A stretch of 64,000 nucleotides of DNA. Origin: Methanomicrobiales archaeon HGW-Methanomicrobiales-3. Its GTDB lineage: Archaea > Halobacteriota > Methanomicrobia > Methanomicrobiales > Methanospirillaceae. Positions 36,469 to 45,439 of the stretch are shown here, in pieces. The stretch lies in the NCBI GenBank assembly GCA_002839605.1, contig PGYK01000007.1, positions 62,001 to 126,000 of the forward strand, written 5' to 3'. A program made the position numbers and the translations under genes. Numbering within the stretch: position 1 is the stretch's first letter; each line of letters begins with the position of its first letter. The notes below the pieces were generated by a model. The model saw nothing but the letters and a program-made list of their open reading frames with translations, was not told the origin of the DNA and made no database searches.

Positions 36469-37836
36469 TCACTGGATGAGTTTCTGAGCAATCATCTTGT
36501 TTTCTTCATCGAGCACTATCATGTGGGTTGCACATGATACACACGGGTCATACCCGCGCATAATGACCTCGGCAAGCTGCCAGGGAGCACCCTCGAGTGC
36601 CTTGCTGCAGGTTGCAAAGTTCCAGGTGGTCGGGACGAGCATGCTGAAGTACTGGACCTTCCAGTCGTTGACACGGGCAATGTGGACATCGGTTCCACGG
36701 GGTGCCTCGTTGGATGCCCAGCCGAGTGAGCCGTCGCCGTTGGGGATGTAGTCTGCAACGACCTTTCCGCTCGTGTTGAGCGCGTCGATACAGTCGATCA
36801 TCTCGTAGAAGCAGTCCTGGTACTCCATCTCGCGGGCGATGTTCTGGCCCTTTGTTCCCTTCATGTCAAAGTTCTTGTACCTGACAAGGCGGGCGCGGGG
36901 ACCGACTTCAACCGGCTGGCCGTCATACATCGGGATGCCGGTGCAGGCTTCCATCTGGGGGTTGACCTTGGTTCCCATCTTGGTGGTTCCACCGATCGGG
37001 TACTTGGGCTCTTCGAGGGTGACCTCCATCTCTCCCATATACCAATCGTACGGGCGTGCTTCTTTGAACCGGTTGATGTCCCAGCTCGGGCACTCGTCCA
37101 TGCTGGTGCTGCCGTAGAATGCATGGGTTGCAAGGTAGCCCTGGTTGTGGTACCCGAGCGTCTTGGGCATCGGCACCTTCATGCCACCGACATCGACAAA
37201 GTCCCTGTTGTGGTAGTTGCGGATGACCGCAATCATGAACTCTGCCTGCTGGTGAGAAAGGGTGAGTCCTTCCTTTGCAAGGTCGTACATCTTGGTCTTT
37301 GCCTGCTCGGAGACATTGCGGTACATACCGCCGATACGGGTGTTGCGCGGGTGGATACAGTCGCCTCCGGCAATCTGGCCGATGGTCTGGCCGATCTCAC
37401 GCAGGCGCTGGATGCGCTTTGCAACGGAGCGGACGGGCTCCTCTGCCGTGAACGGGTTGATCTTGGTCTCGGTGCCCGGGATATAGAAGTCGGGCAGGAT
37501 CAGGATGTCGTGCAGTGCAATGCTGTGACAGCGGTTTGCGAGCTGCAGGATGTGACGGAGCATCTTTGCATCATTCGGTATTTCGCACTTGATGGATGCT
37601 TCCATCGCTTCGGTCGCAGCCAGGCAGTGGGCAATCGGACAGATACCACATACACGGGATGCGATCTTGGGGACCTGCTCGGGTGTCTTTCCGACAGCGA
37701 GCTTCTCGACACCCCTGACCGGGGTGATCGAACACCAGTTTCCGGTCTCGATGATGCCCTGGTCGTTGACCTTAAGCACCAGCTTGGAGTGACCCTCATG
37801 TCTTGTGGTTGGGGAAATCTCTACAACTTTCGACAA
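36469..37836 (-). CDS. frhA: F420-reducing [NiFe] hydrogenase, large subunit alpha
   Basis: FrhA binds the NiFe active site. The four cysteine ligands are in RVCGICPIAHC (N-terminal, L1) and DPCVSCATH (C-terminal, L2), with no selenocysteine. After ATH the extra MIVLDEENKMIAQKLIQ is the piece removed by FrhD. The 455-residue length is normal. The start is a TTG at 37836, supported by GAGG eight bases upstream and by an in-frame stop that excludes the ATG further up. First gene of the frh operon; the enzyme provides reduced F420 for methanogenesis. Confidence 0.97.
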   Translation of the reverse strand: MSKVVEISPTTRHEGHSKLVLKVNDQGIIETGNWCSITPVRGVEKLAVGKTPEQVPKIASRVCGICPIAHCLAATEAMEASIKCEIPNDAKMLRHILQLANRCHSIALHDILILPDFYIPGTETKINPFTAEEPVRSVAKRIQRLREIGQTIGQIAGGDCIHPRNTRIGGMYRNVSEQAKTKMYDLAKEGLTLSHQQAEFMIAVIRNYHNRDFVDVGGMKVPMPKTLGYHNQGYLATHAFYGSTSMDECPSWDINRFKEARPYDWYMGEMEVTLEEPKYPIGGTTKMGTKVNPQMEACTGIPMYDGQPVEVGPRARLVRYKNFDMKGTKGQNIAREMEYQDCFYEMIDCIDALNTSGKVVADYIPNGDGSLGWASNEAPRGTDVHIARVNDWKVQYFSMLVPTTWNFATCSKALEGAPWQLAEVIMRGYDPCVSCATHMIVLDEENKMIAQKLIQ

Positions 37837-38133
37837 TATTATCGCCTCATTTTATGTTGAGTTGTTCAATTAACGGTACAAAATTACTCTATACATCTCT
37901 CATCTCTAGAGACTAATTGAGCGTACAAAGTACGTTCAACTCTATGTTACACGAAGCCTGTAATAACCTTTATGACTTGATTCCGCCTGATAAAAAAAGC
38001 CATTTTATGTGTTTCTTTTCAGTTTTCACTCCGTATTGGGGGATTTTTACGGGTGATACGACAAAATAAGAACGAATGAAAAATATTGACTACCAGTTAT
38101 TTTTTAAAATATTTTACGTTTATATCTTCTCAA
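37837..38133. promoter_or_regulatory. Upstream region of the frh operon with two palindromes
   Basis: This 297-base stretch lies between the frhA start and the mptA stop. It contains the inverted repeat CGTACAAAGTACG at 37922-37934 and the palindrome TCTCTAGAGA at 37903-37912, both about 70-100 bases before frhA. They are placed as operators would be for a regulator of hydrogenase expression, though no regulator gene is nearby. The region 37985-38110 is AT-rich and otherwise featureless. Confidence 0.5.
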
Positions 38134-39078
38134 TTACGCGCCGTTTTTATTTTCTGCGCTCAGTTCGTCGACCAATTCAGCAATGGTGGCCTGTCGTTCG
38201 GCATAGGCGTCGTGCTGGTGGATGCTCTCCTCGTTGGTCTGCTTGATGGTGACGACCGAATCCCCGCTGAGGTATTGGAATTCCGCAAGTACTTTCTTTG
38301 CCATCTCCCGTACACAATCCTCCACGAACCGCGGATTTTTATGCGCGGCGAGCACTACGTGGCCTTCGTCGCCACGTTTTAAAAGTTCATAGATCCCGCT
38401 GCTCATGGAATTCTTAAGAATACTGATGACTTTCTCGAGATCGACGTGCTGGTCGTCATCGGTTTCAATGCAGAGGAATCCCTTGCCCCGCTGGTTGTGG
38501 GTGGCCATCGGAACTGCTTCGAAGAACTCATCGATCTTATCCTTGCTGACATCAAGCCCTTCAAGCACCCGCATGGCGCGCTCCTTCATAATGTTCTGGG
38601 CGCAGGGGCAGGCGGTCATACCTGTCACCTCGGCACCGATACTCTTCCTGACAATCGGGGCGCGGAAGGTCCGGCGGGCAATGGCTTTGGCATGAACCTT
38701 CACCACTTCGTGGCAGGCGGTCTTGCTGACCGGCGTCTCCCGTTTGACCATGAACTCGCTGCGCATGAAGACTTCCGTGCGGTCGGCATATTCATGGCGG
38801 TCAAGGAGCTTGCGCGCAACAACACTGCAGAGTTTCTCAATCTCGTTGACATCCCCGTCAATCGCCTGCTGAAGAACTTCGTCAATTACCTCGAAGTTAC
38901 GGGAGAGGTTCGCACCCTTGAGGCTGCCGGGCAGATCGACATACACATCAAAATTCGAGATGAAAATGACCGGGCGCTTTCCTGTCCGGTGCACTTCCAC
39001 GAGCTTTTTTACATTCTTAACCCCGACACGGGTCAGATTGATGCGGACATCCGGCGATGAAGCCTGGATATCGGGCAG
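38134..39078 (-). CDS. mptA: GTP cyclohydrolase MptA (archaeal, type IV)
   Basis: MptA converts GTP to the cyclic phosphate of dihydroneopterin, the first step towards tetrahydromethanopterin. Family segments are KRPVIFISNFDVYVDLP, LSRNFEVIDEVL, RSEFMVKRETPVSKTACHE, IGAEVTGMTACPCAQNIM and the final histidines MATHNQRG. The published fold needs an N-terminal piece that here is encoded upstream of any ATG/GTG/TTG: ELPDIQASSPDVRINL and TRVGVKNVKKLV. The frame is open to a stop codon at about 39140 with no standard start before the GTG at 39000. I therefore take the CTG at 39078 (314 residues) as the most likely start. Confidence 0.9.
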   Translation of the reverse strand: MPDIQASSPDVRINLTRVGVKNVKKLVEVHRTGKRPVIFISNFDVYVDLPGSLKGANLSRNFEVIDEVLQQAIDGDVNEIEKLCSVVARKLLDRHEYADRTEVFMRSEFMVKRETPVSKTACHEVVKVHAKAIARRTFRAPIVRKSIGAEVTGMTACPCAQNIMKERAMRVLEGLDVSKDKIDEFFEAVPMATHNQRGKGFLCIETDDDQHVDLEKVISILKNSMSSGIYELLKRGDEGHVVLAAHKNPRFVEDCVREMAKKVLAEFQYLSGDSVVTIKQTNEESIHQHDAYAERQATIAELVDELSAENKNGA

Positions 39079-39223
39079 TTCTTTGCTAAAAGCCTTTTCA
39101 GGGGCGTTATCACTGGCTTTTGTATTAATAGGTCATCGCATCCGGATGGTGAATCAAGTGTGCTTCTTTAGTTTTTTCATATAATATTTATGTGCTTTGT
39201 TGCTGATATCAAAGGGATCAACT

Positions 39224-40276
39224 ATGATGAAAAAATATTATGAGGCAGATGCGGATATCGGTGTGCTGAAGGGAAAGCGCATCGCCGTTATCGGGTACGG
39301 ATCACAAGGCAGGGGGCAGTCCCTCAATCTGCGCGATTCGGGCCTCGACGTCGTCATCGGCCTGCGCCCGGGCAAGAGCTGGGATGCGGCAACAAAGGAC
39401 GGGATGAAGGTCATGAAGGTTGCCGACGCGGTGAAGAGCGCAGATATCGTCCAGATCCTTCTCCCCGATGAGCACCAGGGCGCGGTCTTTAAAAACGAGA
39501 TCCTCCCCCACCTCAAGGCAAACAAGTGCCTCATGTTCTCGCACGGGTTCAACATCCATTTCGGCCAGATCGTCCCTCCTGCGACCATCGACGTCATCAT
39601 GGTAGCCCCGAAAGGCCCCGGCTTCATGGTCCGCCGCCAGTACGAGGAAGGCAAGGGTGTTCCGGCCCTTATCGCCGTCCACCAGGATGCCTCCGGCAAG
39701 GCGCACAAGATTGCGCTCGCGTATGCCAAAGGAATCGGTGCCACCCGCGCGGTTGTCCTTGAGACTTCGTTCCGCGAAGAGACCGAGACGGATCTCTTTG
39801 GCGAGCAGGCAGTCCTCTGCGGGGGAGTTACCTCGCTCATCAAGGCAGGGTTCGAGACTCTTGTCGATGCAGGATACTCCCCCGAGATGGCCTATCTCGA
39901 AGTGCTGCACGAGACCAAACTTATCGTCGACCTCATCTATGAAGGCGGGCTTACCAACATGCGCAAGTATATCAGCAACACTGCGCAGTACGGCGATCTC
40001 ACCCGTGGTCCCCGCGTTATCGGTGAGGAGAGCTATATCGCCATGGAGGAGATCCTTGAAGAGATCCAGAGCGGCAAGTTTGCCCGCGAGTGGATGCTTG
40101 AGAACATGGTCAACCGCCCGGTCTTCAATGCGCTGACAAAGGCAGACGAGGAGCACCTTATCGAGGAAGTGGGGAAGGAAGTCCGTGGCATGATGCCCCA
40201 GTTTAAGAAAGATGCCGATAAAAAACCCACAAAAGCCCCGGTAAAGAAACCCGTCAAGGCAAAAGCCCGGAAATAA
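39224..40276 (+). CDS. ilvC: Ketol-acid reductoisomerase
   Basis: The second enzyme of branched-chain amino acid synthesis. The NAD(P)-binding motif is [20 protein letters not shown], metal-site segments are [20 protein letters not shown] and [14 protein letters not shown], and [19 protein letters not shown] is typical of class I. ATG 39224 (or the next ATG) follows the weak ribosome site AAGGGATC. The 350 residues exceed the class I norm of about 330 because of a lysine-rich tail, [18 protein letters not shown], discussed as a finding. Confidence 0.97.
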   Translation: MMKKYYEADADIGVLKGKRIAVIGYGSQGRGQSLNLRDSGLDVVIGLRPGKSWDAATKDGMKVMKVADAVKSADIVQILLPDEHQGAVFKNEILPHLKANKCLMFSHGFNIHFGQIVPPATIDVIMVAPKGPGFMVRRQYEEGKGVPALIAVHQDASGKAHKIALAYAKGIGATRAVVLETSFREETETDLFGEQAVLCGGVTSLIKAGFETLVDAGYSPEMAYLEVLHETKLIVDLIYEGGLTNMRKYISNTAQYGDLTRGPRVIGEESYIAMEEILEEIQSGKFAREWMLENMVNRPVFNALTKADEEHLIEEVGKEVRGMMPQFKKDADKKPTKAPVKKPVKAKARK

Positions 40277-40280
40277 TCTC

Positions 40281-40301
40281 TTTTTTCTGATATCTTTTTT
40301 T
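40281..40301 (+). terminator. Double T-run terminator after ilvC
   Basis: Two T-runs, of six and seven, separated by CTGATATC, begin four bases past the ilvC stop, a pattern of archaeal terminators. Confidence 0.55.
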
Positions 40302-40325
40302 ATTGTCGATCCCAACACTATCAGA

Positions 40326-40811
40326 ATGAAGATTTGCATCATCTATCACAGTGAAACGGGCAATACCCGTCATGTTGCCCAGCATCTTGCCGCGGCATGT
40401 GGCGGGAAACTGATCGATATTACCGAAACCGCCACGTACACCCGTCTCACCCGTTTCCTGGTGTGGTGCAAAAAGGCACGCGGGGAGGAGAAGACGACGA
40501 TCGAACCGGCATCGATCGATGTTTCGGGATACGACCAGGTGATCTTCGGATCCCCGGTCTGGGCGTTCAAGCCGACACCGGCGATTCATGCCGCAATCGA
40601 TGCGGTCAAAGGGTGCGAAGGAATGCGGGCAACCGCGTTCTGCACGCATGGCGGCCGGCCGGGGCAGACGGCAGAAGTCTTCCAGAAATGGATCGAGACA
40701 CGTGGCATGAAATGTGTGGGAAATGCAACGATTCACCAGGATGATGTTGAGAACGAGAAGAAGACAAAAGAGCTCATCTCCATCCTGATCAAAGACAGTA
40801 ATCCCGTGTAA
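40326..40811 (+). CDS. Flavodoxin-family protein
   Basis: The 161-residue protein begins MKICIIYHSETGNTRHVAQH, the FMN phosphate-binding loop of flavodoxins (HSETGNTR), followed by GYDQVIFGSPVWAFKPTPA, which contacts the isoalloxazine ring. FCTHGGRPGQTAEVFQ is the third FMN contact. It probably acts as an electron carrier or FMN-dependent reductase. It starts 50 bp behind ilvC on the same strand but across a likely terminator. Confidence 0.9.
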   Translation: MKICIIYHSETGNTRHVAQHLAAACGGKLIDITETATYTRLTRFLVWCKKARGEEKTTIEPASIDVSGYDQVIFGSPVWAFKPTPAIHAAIDAVKGCEGMRATAFCTHGGRPGQTAEVFQKWIETRGMKCVGNATIHQDDVENEKKTKELISILIKDSNPV

Positions 40812-40999
40812 TCCTCTCCAATCCTGTCAGATAACCGTTGGATTTTCCATAATCATTTTTCCGCTATCCTTGTGGGGCAGCGCGCGACAAACCGGCTCCC
40901 CAATCCAATCCCCTGTAAAAATTTTGGATTCCCGCCGGGCAGGCTGCTTTTTTCCGGGGAAAGCCTTTTTGTCGGCCGGCACCGTTATAGTATACAAGT

Positions 41000-41617
41000 A
41001 TGACCGACCCGTATGAACAACTCCTCAAACAGGCCTATTCCAATATCACGGAAAAGACCGAATCCTCGGAACGTTTTGTAGTTCCTGAGGCCAAAGCCTA
41101 CGTAGAAGGCAAGACAACAATCCTGGAAAATTTTTCCGAGATTGCCGGGAAGGTCCGGCGGGACCAGGATCACCTCATGAAGTTTATGCTCGGGGAACTG
41201 GGAACGAGCGGCAAGGTTGATGGCAACCGTGCCATCTTCAACGGGAAGTTCGAGATTACGCTCATCAAGGCGATCATCAAGAACTATGTGGATGATTATG
41301 TGATCTGCTCCGAATGCGGCAAACCCGATACGAGGCTCGTAAAAGACGACCGGGTCATGCTTCTGCGATGTGATGCCTGTGGGGGTCACCGCCCGGTTCG
41401 GAAGCGGAAGGCCAGGACCGAACCCGTCTCGGAGAATCTTGAAGAGGGCACCATCATGGAAGTCGAGATCCAGTCCGTATCACGGAGGGGTGACGGTGTC
41501 GTGAAGATGGGTCGTTACATCATGTACGTGGCAAATGCAAAACCCGGTCAGAAAGTCCGGATCAAGATCTCCCGGATATCCGGCTCGATTGTCTTCACTG
41601 ACCGGGCAGAGGAATAA
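41000..41617 (+). CDS. Translation initiation factor aIF2 subunit beta with a C-terminal TRAM domain
   Basis: aIF2-beta helps deliver Met-tRNAi to the 30S subunit. The core (residues 1-140) has the helix-alpha/beta domain [20 protein letters not shown] and the C4 zinc ribbon CSECGKPDT...[15 protein letters not shown] domain follows (residues 150-205: [20 protein letters not shown] and [18 protein letters not shown]), a known RNA-binding module. Such fusions occur in Methanomicrobia. The fold is otherwise complete at 205 residues. Confidence 0.93.
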   Translation: MTDPYEQLLKQAYSNITEKTESSERFVVPEAKAYVEGKTTILENFSEIAGKVRRDQDHLMKFMLGELGTSGKVDGNRAIFNGKFEITLIKAIIKNYVDDYVICSECGKPDTRLVKDDRVMLLRCDACGGHRPVRKRKARTEPVSENLEEGTIMEVEIQSVSRRGDGVVKMGRYIMYVANAKPGQKVRIKISRISGSIVFTDRAEE

Positions 41618-41629
41618 TTTTCTTTTTTT
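41618..41629 (+). terminator. T-rich terminator after aIF2-beta
   Basis: TTTTCTTTTTTT begins directly after the stop codon. Confidence 0.6.
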
Positions 41630-41675
41630 ACTCGTTCGAAACGTGCCTGCGTTTTTGTTCCTGTGTGTTTTAGCA

Positions 41676-42090
41676 GATCAAAAAAATGTCTTTGCAGCCG
41701 GATCGTGATTTTGATGCTCCAATCGCGATCATGATCGCGATCGAAAAATCGATCCGGAAAAATCGATGAGCGATTTTGATTTCACAATTGGTCAGCGTTT
41801 TTGATCGCAAAATCGATCAGCGATTTTCATTTTGTTTTCGGATCGCGATTGTCAACCGGTTTTTTGACCGCAGTTACCGGCGGAGCGCCAAATCGGATCC
41901 CGATTTTTCCATAAAAATCGATCGGCGTTTTTGATCATAGAATCGATCAGCGATTTCCGTTTCGAAATCGGATCGCGATTTTAAAACTGCATTCGGGATC
42001 ATGATCGCGATTGAAAAACCGATCCGGATTGATCGCGATCCGATTTTGATCGCAGAATTGGATCCCAGTTTTCCCGGAAAAATCGATCTA
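41676..42090. repeat. GATC-dense degenerate repeat field
   Basis: The region is built of irregular copies of elements such as AATCGATCAGCGATTTT, GATCGCGATTG and TTTTTGATCGCA. By eye there are about twenty GATC sites in about 400 bases, roughly ten-fold more than expected. There is no coding frame of good quality. A shorter related segment sits at 25967-26010 and distantly similar hairpins at 54634-54676. The area is flanked by a terminator for aIF2-beta and by the 3' end of rpo11. Confidence 0.82.
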
Positions 42091-42195
42091 TGGTCGTTTT
42101 CTCATGAACATTTTTTCAATACCTGCATTTGCGGCAGGGGAGTTCTTCCTGGAACGTCTGGAAAAAAGTATCGGAAAAATTATTGACCTGTTTTT

Positions 42196-42471
42196 TCAGG
42201 CTTTGACTTTCTTGATACCCTTGAGGAGCTCGTCGCAATGCCCGGAGATGCGCTTGCAGGCCTTTTTAATGATCGGCAGGGGGTTCTTTTTGTTCCTGGT
42301 GGTGACGAGAAGTTCGGGGTCGGAGAACTGGAATTCTATCATATAGCGTGCAACATCCACATCGGGATCGCTTAAGATCTCCTCAACGAGGGCATTCATG
42401 AACGTGTGCCCCTCCCCCTGGATTATCAGGCGCACCTTGTCCTTTTCAAGCTCGAGTACTTTTACAATCAT
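42196..42471 (-). CDS. rpo11: DNA-directed RNA polymerase subunit Rpo11 (RpoL)
   Basis: Rpo11 pairs with Rpo3 in the polymerase platform. The 91-residue protein begins MIVKVLELEKDKVRLIIQGE and has GHTFMNALVEEILSDPDVDV, the conserved core of the RPB11/RpoL family. I set the start at ATG 42471 because homologues begin near MxIKVL; a frame to 42489 is possible. It lies alone, 48 bases from the start of the MBL gene's end. Confidence 0.95.
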   Translation of the reverse strand: MIVKVLELEKDKVRLIIQGEGHTFMNALVEEILSDPDVDVARYMIEFQFSDPELLVTTRNKKNPLPIIKKACKRISGHCDELLKGIKKVKA

Positions 42472-42519
42472 CCACCTATGTTTGGGCACCTGAAAACTAT
42501 TAAGGTATGGGTGGGGGTT

Positions 42520-43242
42520 TTAAGAAAACTCGAAAGTCTCGCCATCCGTTCCGCAATGTGGCAGATCCCATGGCATGAGGTGACTCATGTGGACACACCG
42601 GTACTCTTCCGGCTCCAGCTGTTGTGCAAGAGTGCAAACATCCAGGTAGTTCATGTGTTTCTGGATGCTTATACCGGGTGGCACGAGAGCATCCATAAGA
42701 AGCAGGTCAAGATCCGTGAGAAGATCGAGGCTCTGCTGCGGAATGTCCCGGTTGGTGTCCGACGTGAACCCGACACGAGCGTTTTCTGTCTCAAAGAGCA
42801 TGCCGCAGGTGAATGCGGGAGGATGCGTGACCATAAACGGCGTGATGGTAACGCCAGAAATCTCGACGGACGAATAGGGGTTAACGGCATTTTTCTCAAA
42901 GGATAGGAACCCGAAGAGGTCCGAACAATACTCAAGGACTGGCGGGGCAGCATAGACCGGCGGGATCTTCTGGACCCGGTAAAACTCGCCAAAGCCGATG
43001 AAATGATCGTAATGACCGTGAGTCCAGATCACGGCATCGATATGTGGCGAGTCGATGCGGAGGAGCTGTTGCCGAAGGTCCGGTGAGGAATCGACCAGGA
43101 TGTGCCGGCCCTCGTTCTCTATGAGAAGGGATGTCCGGAGCCGGGTTTTACCGGTCTTTTTTGCATGGCTGCACTGGGCACAATCGCAGTTGATCTTTGG
43201 AGTCCCGATTGCATCGCCGGTGCCCAGCAGCGTTATCTTCAT
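42520..43242 (-). CDS. Metallo-beta-lactamase fold hydrolase, PhnP-like
   Basis: A 240-residue MBL protein with the zinc motif WTHGHYDHFIGF (HxHxDH variant), ILVDSSPDLRQQL upstream and VGFTSDTN downstream, and VHMSHLMPWD near the end. The N-terminal MKITLLGTGDAIGTPKINCD with CDCAQCSHAKKTGKTR carries the cysteine-rich segment of PhnP-type cyclic phosphodiesterases. The stop of the AAA gene is only 2 bases upstream, so the two are co-transcribed. Confidence 0.9.
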   Translation of the reverse strand: MKITLLGTGDAIGTPKINCDCAQCSHAKKTGKTRLRTSLLIENEGRHILVDSSPDLRQQLLRIDSPHIDAVIWTHGHYDHFIGFGEFYRVQKIPPVYAAPPVLEYCSDLFGFLSFEKNAVNPYSSVEISGVTITPFMVTHPPAFTCGMLFETENARVGFTSDTNRDIPQQSLDLLTDLDLLLMDALVPPGISIQKHMNYLDVCTLAQQLEPEEYRCVHMSHLMPWDLPHCGTDGETFEFS

Positions 43243-43243
43243 C

Positions 43244-44518
43244 TTATATCCAGTTCTGGTGCCGGATCGCTTCCCGGTTCTTTACCATGGCGATGCCCTT
43301 TTTGATATCTGCCGGCTCAATATTCTGCCGCTTGTCCATGAGCGCGGAAAGGATCGCTTCCTTGACCATCATGCGGAGGTCTGCTCCGGAGAATCCCTCG
43401 GTCTGTTTTGCGAGTACCTCATAATCGATCGCGCAGTGAAGGGTGGATGTGATCGTCTTTAAAATATTCTTGCGCATTTCTTCGTCTGGAAGTGCGAATT
43501 CCACGACCTCATCGAACCGCCGCCATGCCGCCTCGTCCAGGAGCTGGGGGTGGTTGGTTGCCCCGATGAGCAGGACGCCGTTCCTGACAAGGTTGATCTT
43601 GTCGATATTTTTCAAGAGCGAATTGACCGCGCGTTTCATGGCGCCGTGATCATCCGCTGTCCGGCTCTTTGCAACGAAATCGAATTCATCGATGAACAGG
43701 ATTGCCGGGGAAAGTTTCTTGGCAAGTTCGAAGATACGGTCGATATTCTTGGAGGTTTCCCCGAGATATTGTGAGGTGATCATCGAAAGGCGAACCTCAA
43801 GGATCGGCATGTGCATGGTCCGGGACAAGGCAAGGGCCATGGAAGTTTTTCCTGTGCCCGGCGGGCCGACAAAGAGGAGCTTTCCGATCTCGTAAATACG
43901 GTGCCGGTGCAGGAAATCCCGGTGAAGGATCGAGTGCTGGACCTTTTGCACAACGTCAAGCTGTTCCTTTGTGCAGACAAGGTCGCCGACATGCTGTTCG
44001 ATCTCTTCAGGGGCATTGATGATGACAAGATCGAGGGCTCCCCGGAGTTTCTCATCTTCGCCAATGAGCTTCGAAAGCCTTGTATCGAGATGGGCTTTGG
44101 TGTCTTCGCACGGGGGGTTGGCAGCCCGGATCTTTTGATAATCATACCCATTGGAATCGATGTTTGCAAAGTGGAAGGCGAGCGCCGGGTTCTTTTCGAT
44201 ACAGGGTTTGCCGCCCTGTTTTACAAACCACTGGGCTGCCGGATCGAGTGCGGTGATCCTGAGCCGCTGGCCGAACTCCTCGTAGGACACAAACGGGTTC
44301 TCTTTGAGTTTCTGGTGCGCATCCGCAATCGATAAGGACCGCTTGATCAGGCCGTCGCTTACATACACCGGGCGTTTGACTTCCGCACCACAGGTGGCAC
44401 CGAAGATCTCGCGGCAGGATGGCGTGAGGTCATTGATATCGAGCGTCGTGTTCTGGTTGAATATTTCTGCGGTCAGAACGATCTCCATGATACGCAGGAC
44501 TTCTGAATCTTCGGACAT
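43244..44518 (-). CDS. AAA-type ATPase with N-terminal regulatory region
   Basis: The 424-residue protein (ATG 44518) has one AAA module: Walker A LFVGPPGTGKTSMA, Walker B AILFIDEFDFVAKS, sensor 1 LLIGATNHPQ and the arginine finger region WRRFDEVVEF with sensor 2 GFSGADLRMM. The N-terminal 190 residues have no recognised domain. It resembles SpoVK/proteasome-like AAA proteins of methanogens with single AAA domains. The role is unknown: a chaperone or complex-remodelling function is likely for the family. Confidence 0.87.
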   Translation of the reverse strand: MSEDSEVLRIMEIVLTAEIFNQNTTLDINDLTPSCREIFGATCGAEVKRPVYVSDGLIKRSLSIADAHQKLKENPFVSYEEFGQRLRITALDPAAQWFVKQGGKPCIEKNPALAFHFANIDSNGYDYQKIRAANPPCEDTKAHLDTRLSKLIGEDEKLRGALDLVIINAPEEIEQHVGDLVCTKEQLDVVQKVQHSILHRDFLHRHRIYEIGKLLFVGPPGTGKTSMALALSRTMHMPILEVRLSMITSQYLGETSKNIDRIFELAKKLSPAILFIDEFDFVAKSRTADDHGAMKRAVNSLLKNIDKINLVRNGVLLIGATNHPQLLDEAAWRRFDEVVEFALPDEEMRKNILKTITSTLHCAIDYEVLAKQTEGFSGADLRMMVKEAILSALMDKRQNIEPADIKKGIAMVKNREAIRHQNWI

Positions 44519-44557
44519 GGCTGTAACCCTAATTATTCTATCCAAGACTGAATAAGA

Positions 44558-45439
44558 CTATCTCACCTGCGTAGTGACCACGCAGCTGTCTTCAGTCACA
44601 ATGATTGTATGTTCGTGCTGGGAGACCAAAGAGCCGGAAATATCCGCAAGAACGGGATACCCATGGAGCACGCCGGATTTTACCAGCGTCGGGAGTGCAA
44701 GGTCCAGTTTCCGGTCGGTAAGCCAGTGCCGGGCAAATGGCAGGCCACGGCGATCTTTAATCGTCCCTACAATGGATCGGGCAGATGGAATCCGGACCGG
44801 TTTACTGGAGATCTGGGAATAGATCTCCCGCCGTGCCTTCTCCCCGACATGCCCGCTGCCGGTGGTTGCAAAGGGTTCGATGGCAAAGACCATGCCCTCT
44901 TCAAGGATGGTACCGCCCGTGTTGCCGACATTTGGGATCGTGGGAGCACAGTGAAGCTCGTACTGGTCAAGCCCGTGCCCGGTGAGGTTTGCAATCGGGC
45001 GGTAGCCCCTGCTCTCGATCTCATTCTGGATTGCTGCACCGAGATCCCCTGCTGTGACTCCAGGCTTCACCTTGCGGATTGCAGATGCCAGTGCCGATTC
45101 TGATGCCTCGAGTAACAATGAATTATTGCCAAGATCGATGGTGGTAGCTGTATCTGCAATATACCCGTCAACCTGGGCCCCGAGATCCAGTTTTACCACA
45201 TCCCCCCGTTTAAAAACCCGCTCGTCTCCGGGTGAGGCAGTGTCGTGTGCCGCATCTTCGTTCAGAGAGATGTTAAGCGGGAATGCCAGTTCCGCGCCCT
45301 CATCCCGGACGCGGGATTCGATGGATTCGACCAGTTCAAGGTAGGATACGCCTTCCCGGATCTCACGAGCCCCATCATTGAGGATCGCGGCTGCAATCCG
45401 GCCAGCCTCGCGGTATTTGTCAAATATTTCATCATTCAT
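44558..45439 (-). CDS. map: Methionine aminopeptidase, type II
   Basis: Removes initiator methionine. The M24 metal-site residues are in FKRGDVVKLDLGAQVDGYIADT (D, D), LTGHGLDQYELH (His), EGMVFAIEPFATTG (Glu) and EHTIIVTED (Glu). The type II insert is visible between the last two. 293 residues, start ATG 45439. It overlaps the Xaa-Pro peptidase gene by 4 bp. Confidence 0.97.
   Translation of the reverse strand: MNDEIFDKYREAGRIAAAILNDGAREIREGVSYLELVESIESRVRDEGAELAFPLNISLNEDAAHDTASPGDERVFKRGDVVKLDLGAQVDGYIADTATTIDLGNNSLLLEASESALASAIRKVKPGVTAGDLGAAIQNEIESRGYRPIANLTGHGLDQYELHCAPTIPNVGNTGGTILEEGMVFAIEPFATTGSGHVGEKARREIYSQISSKPVRIPSARSIVGTIKDRRGLPFARHWLTDRKLDLALPTLVKSGVLHGYPVLADISGSLVSQHEHTIIVTEDSCVVTTQVR

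Noticed and set aside
36469-37836. Selenocysteine in FrhA
   Set aside because: Both active-site motifs use ordinary cysteine codons with no in-frame TGA.
37123-37860. 245-residue plus-strand frame
   Set aside because: Antisense to frhA; Leu/Val-rich composition arises from complement of the conserved coding sequence.
39302-40342. 346-residue minus-strand frame
   Set aside because: Antisense to ilvC over nearly its whole length and without any motif.
41676-42090. CRISPR array or replication origin
   Set aside because: Units are irregular with no constant repeat or spacer length, and no cas, cdc6/orc1 or other origin gene is nearby.
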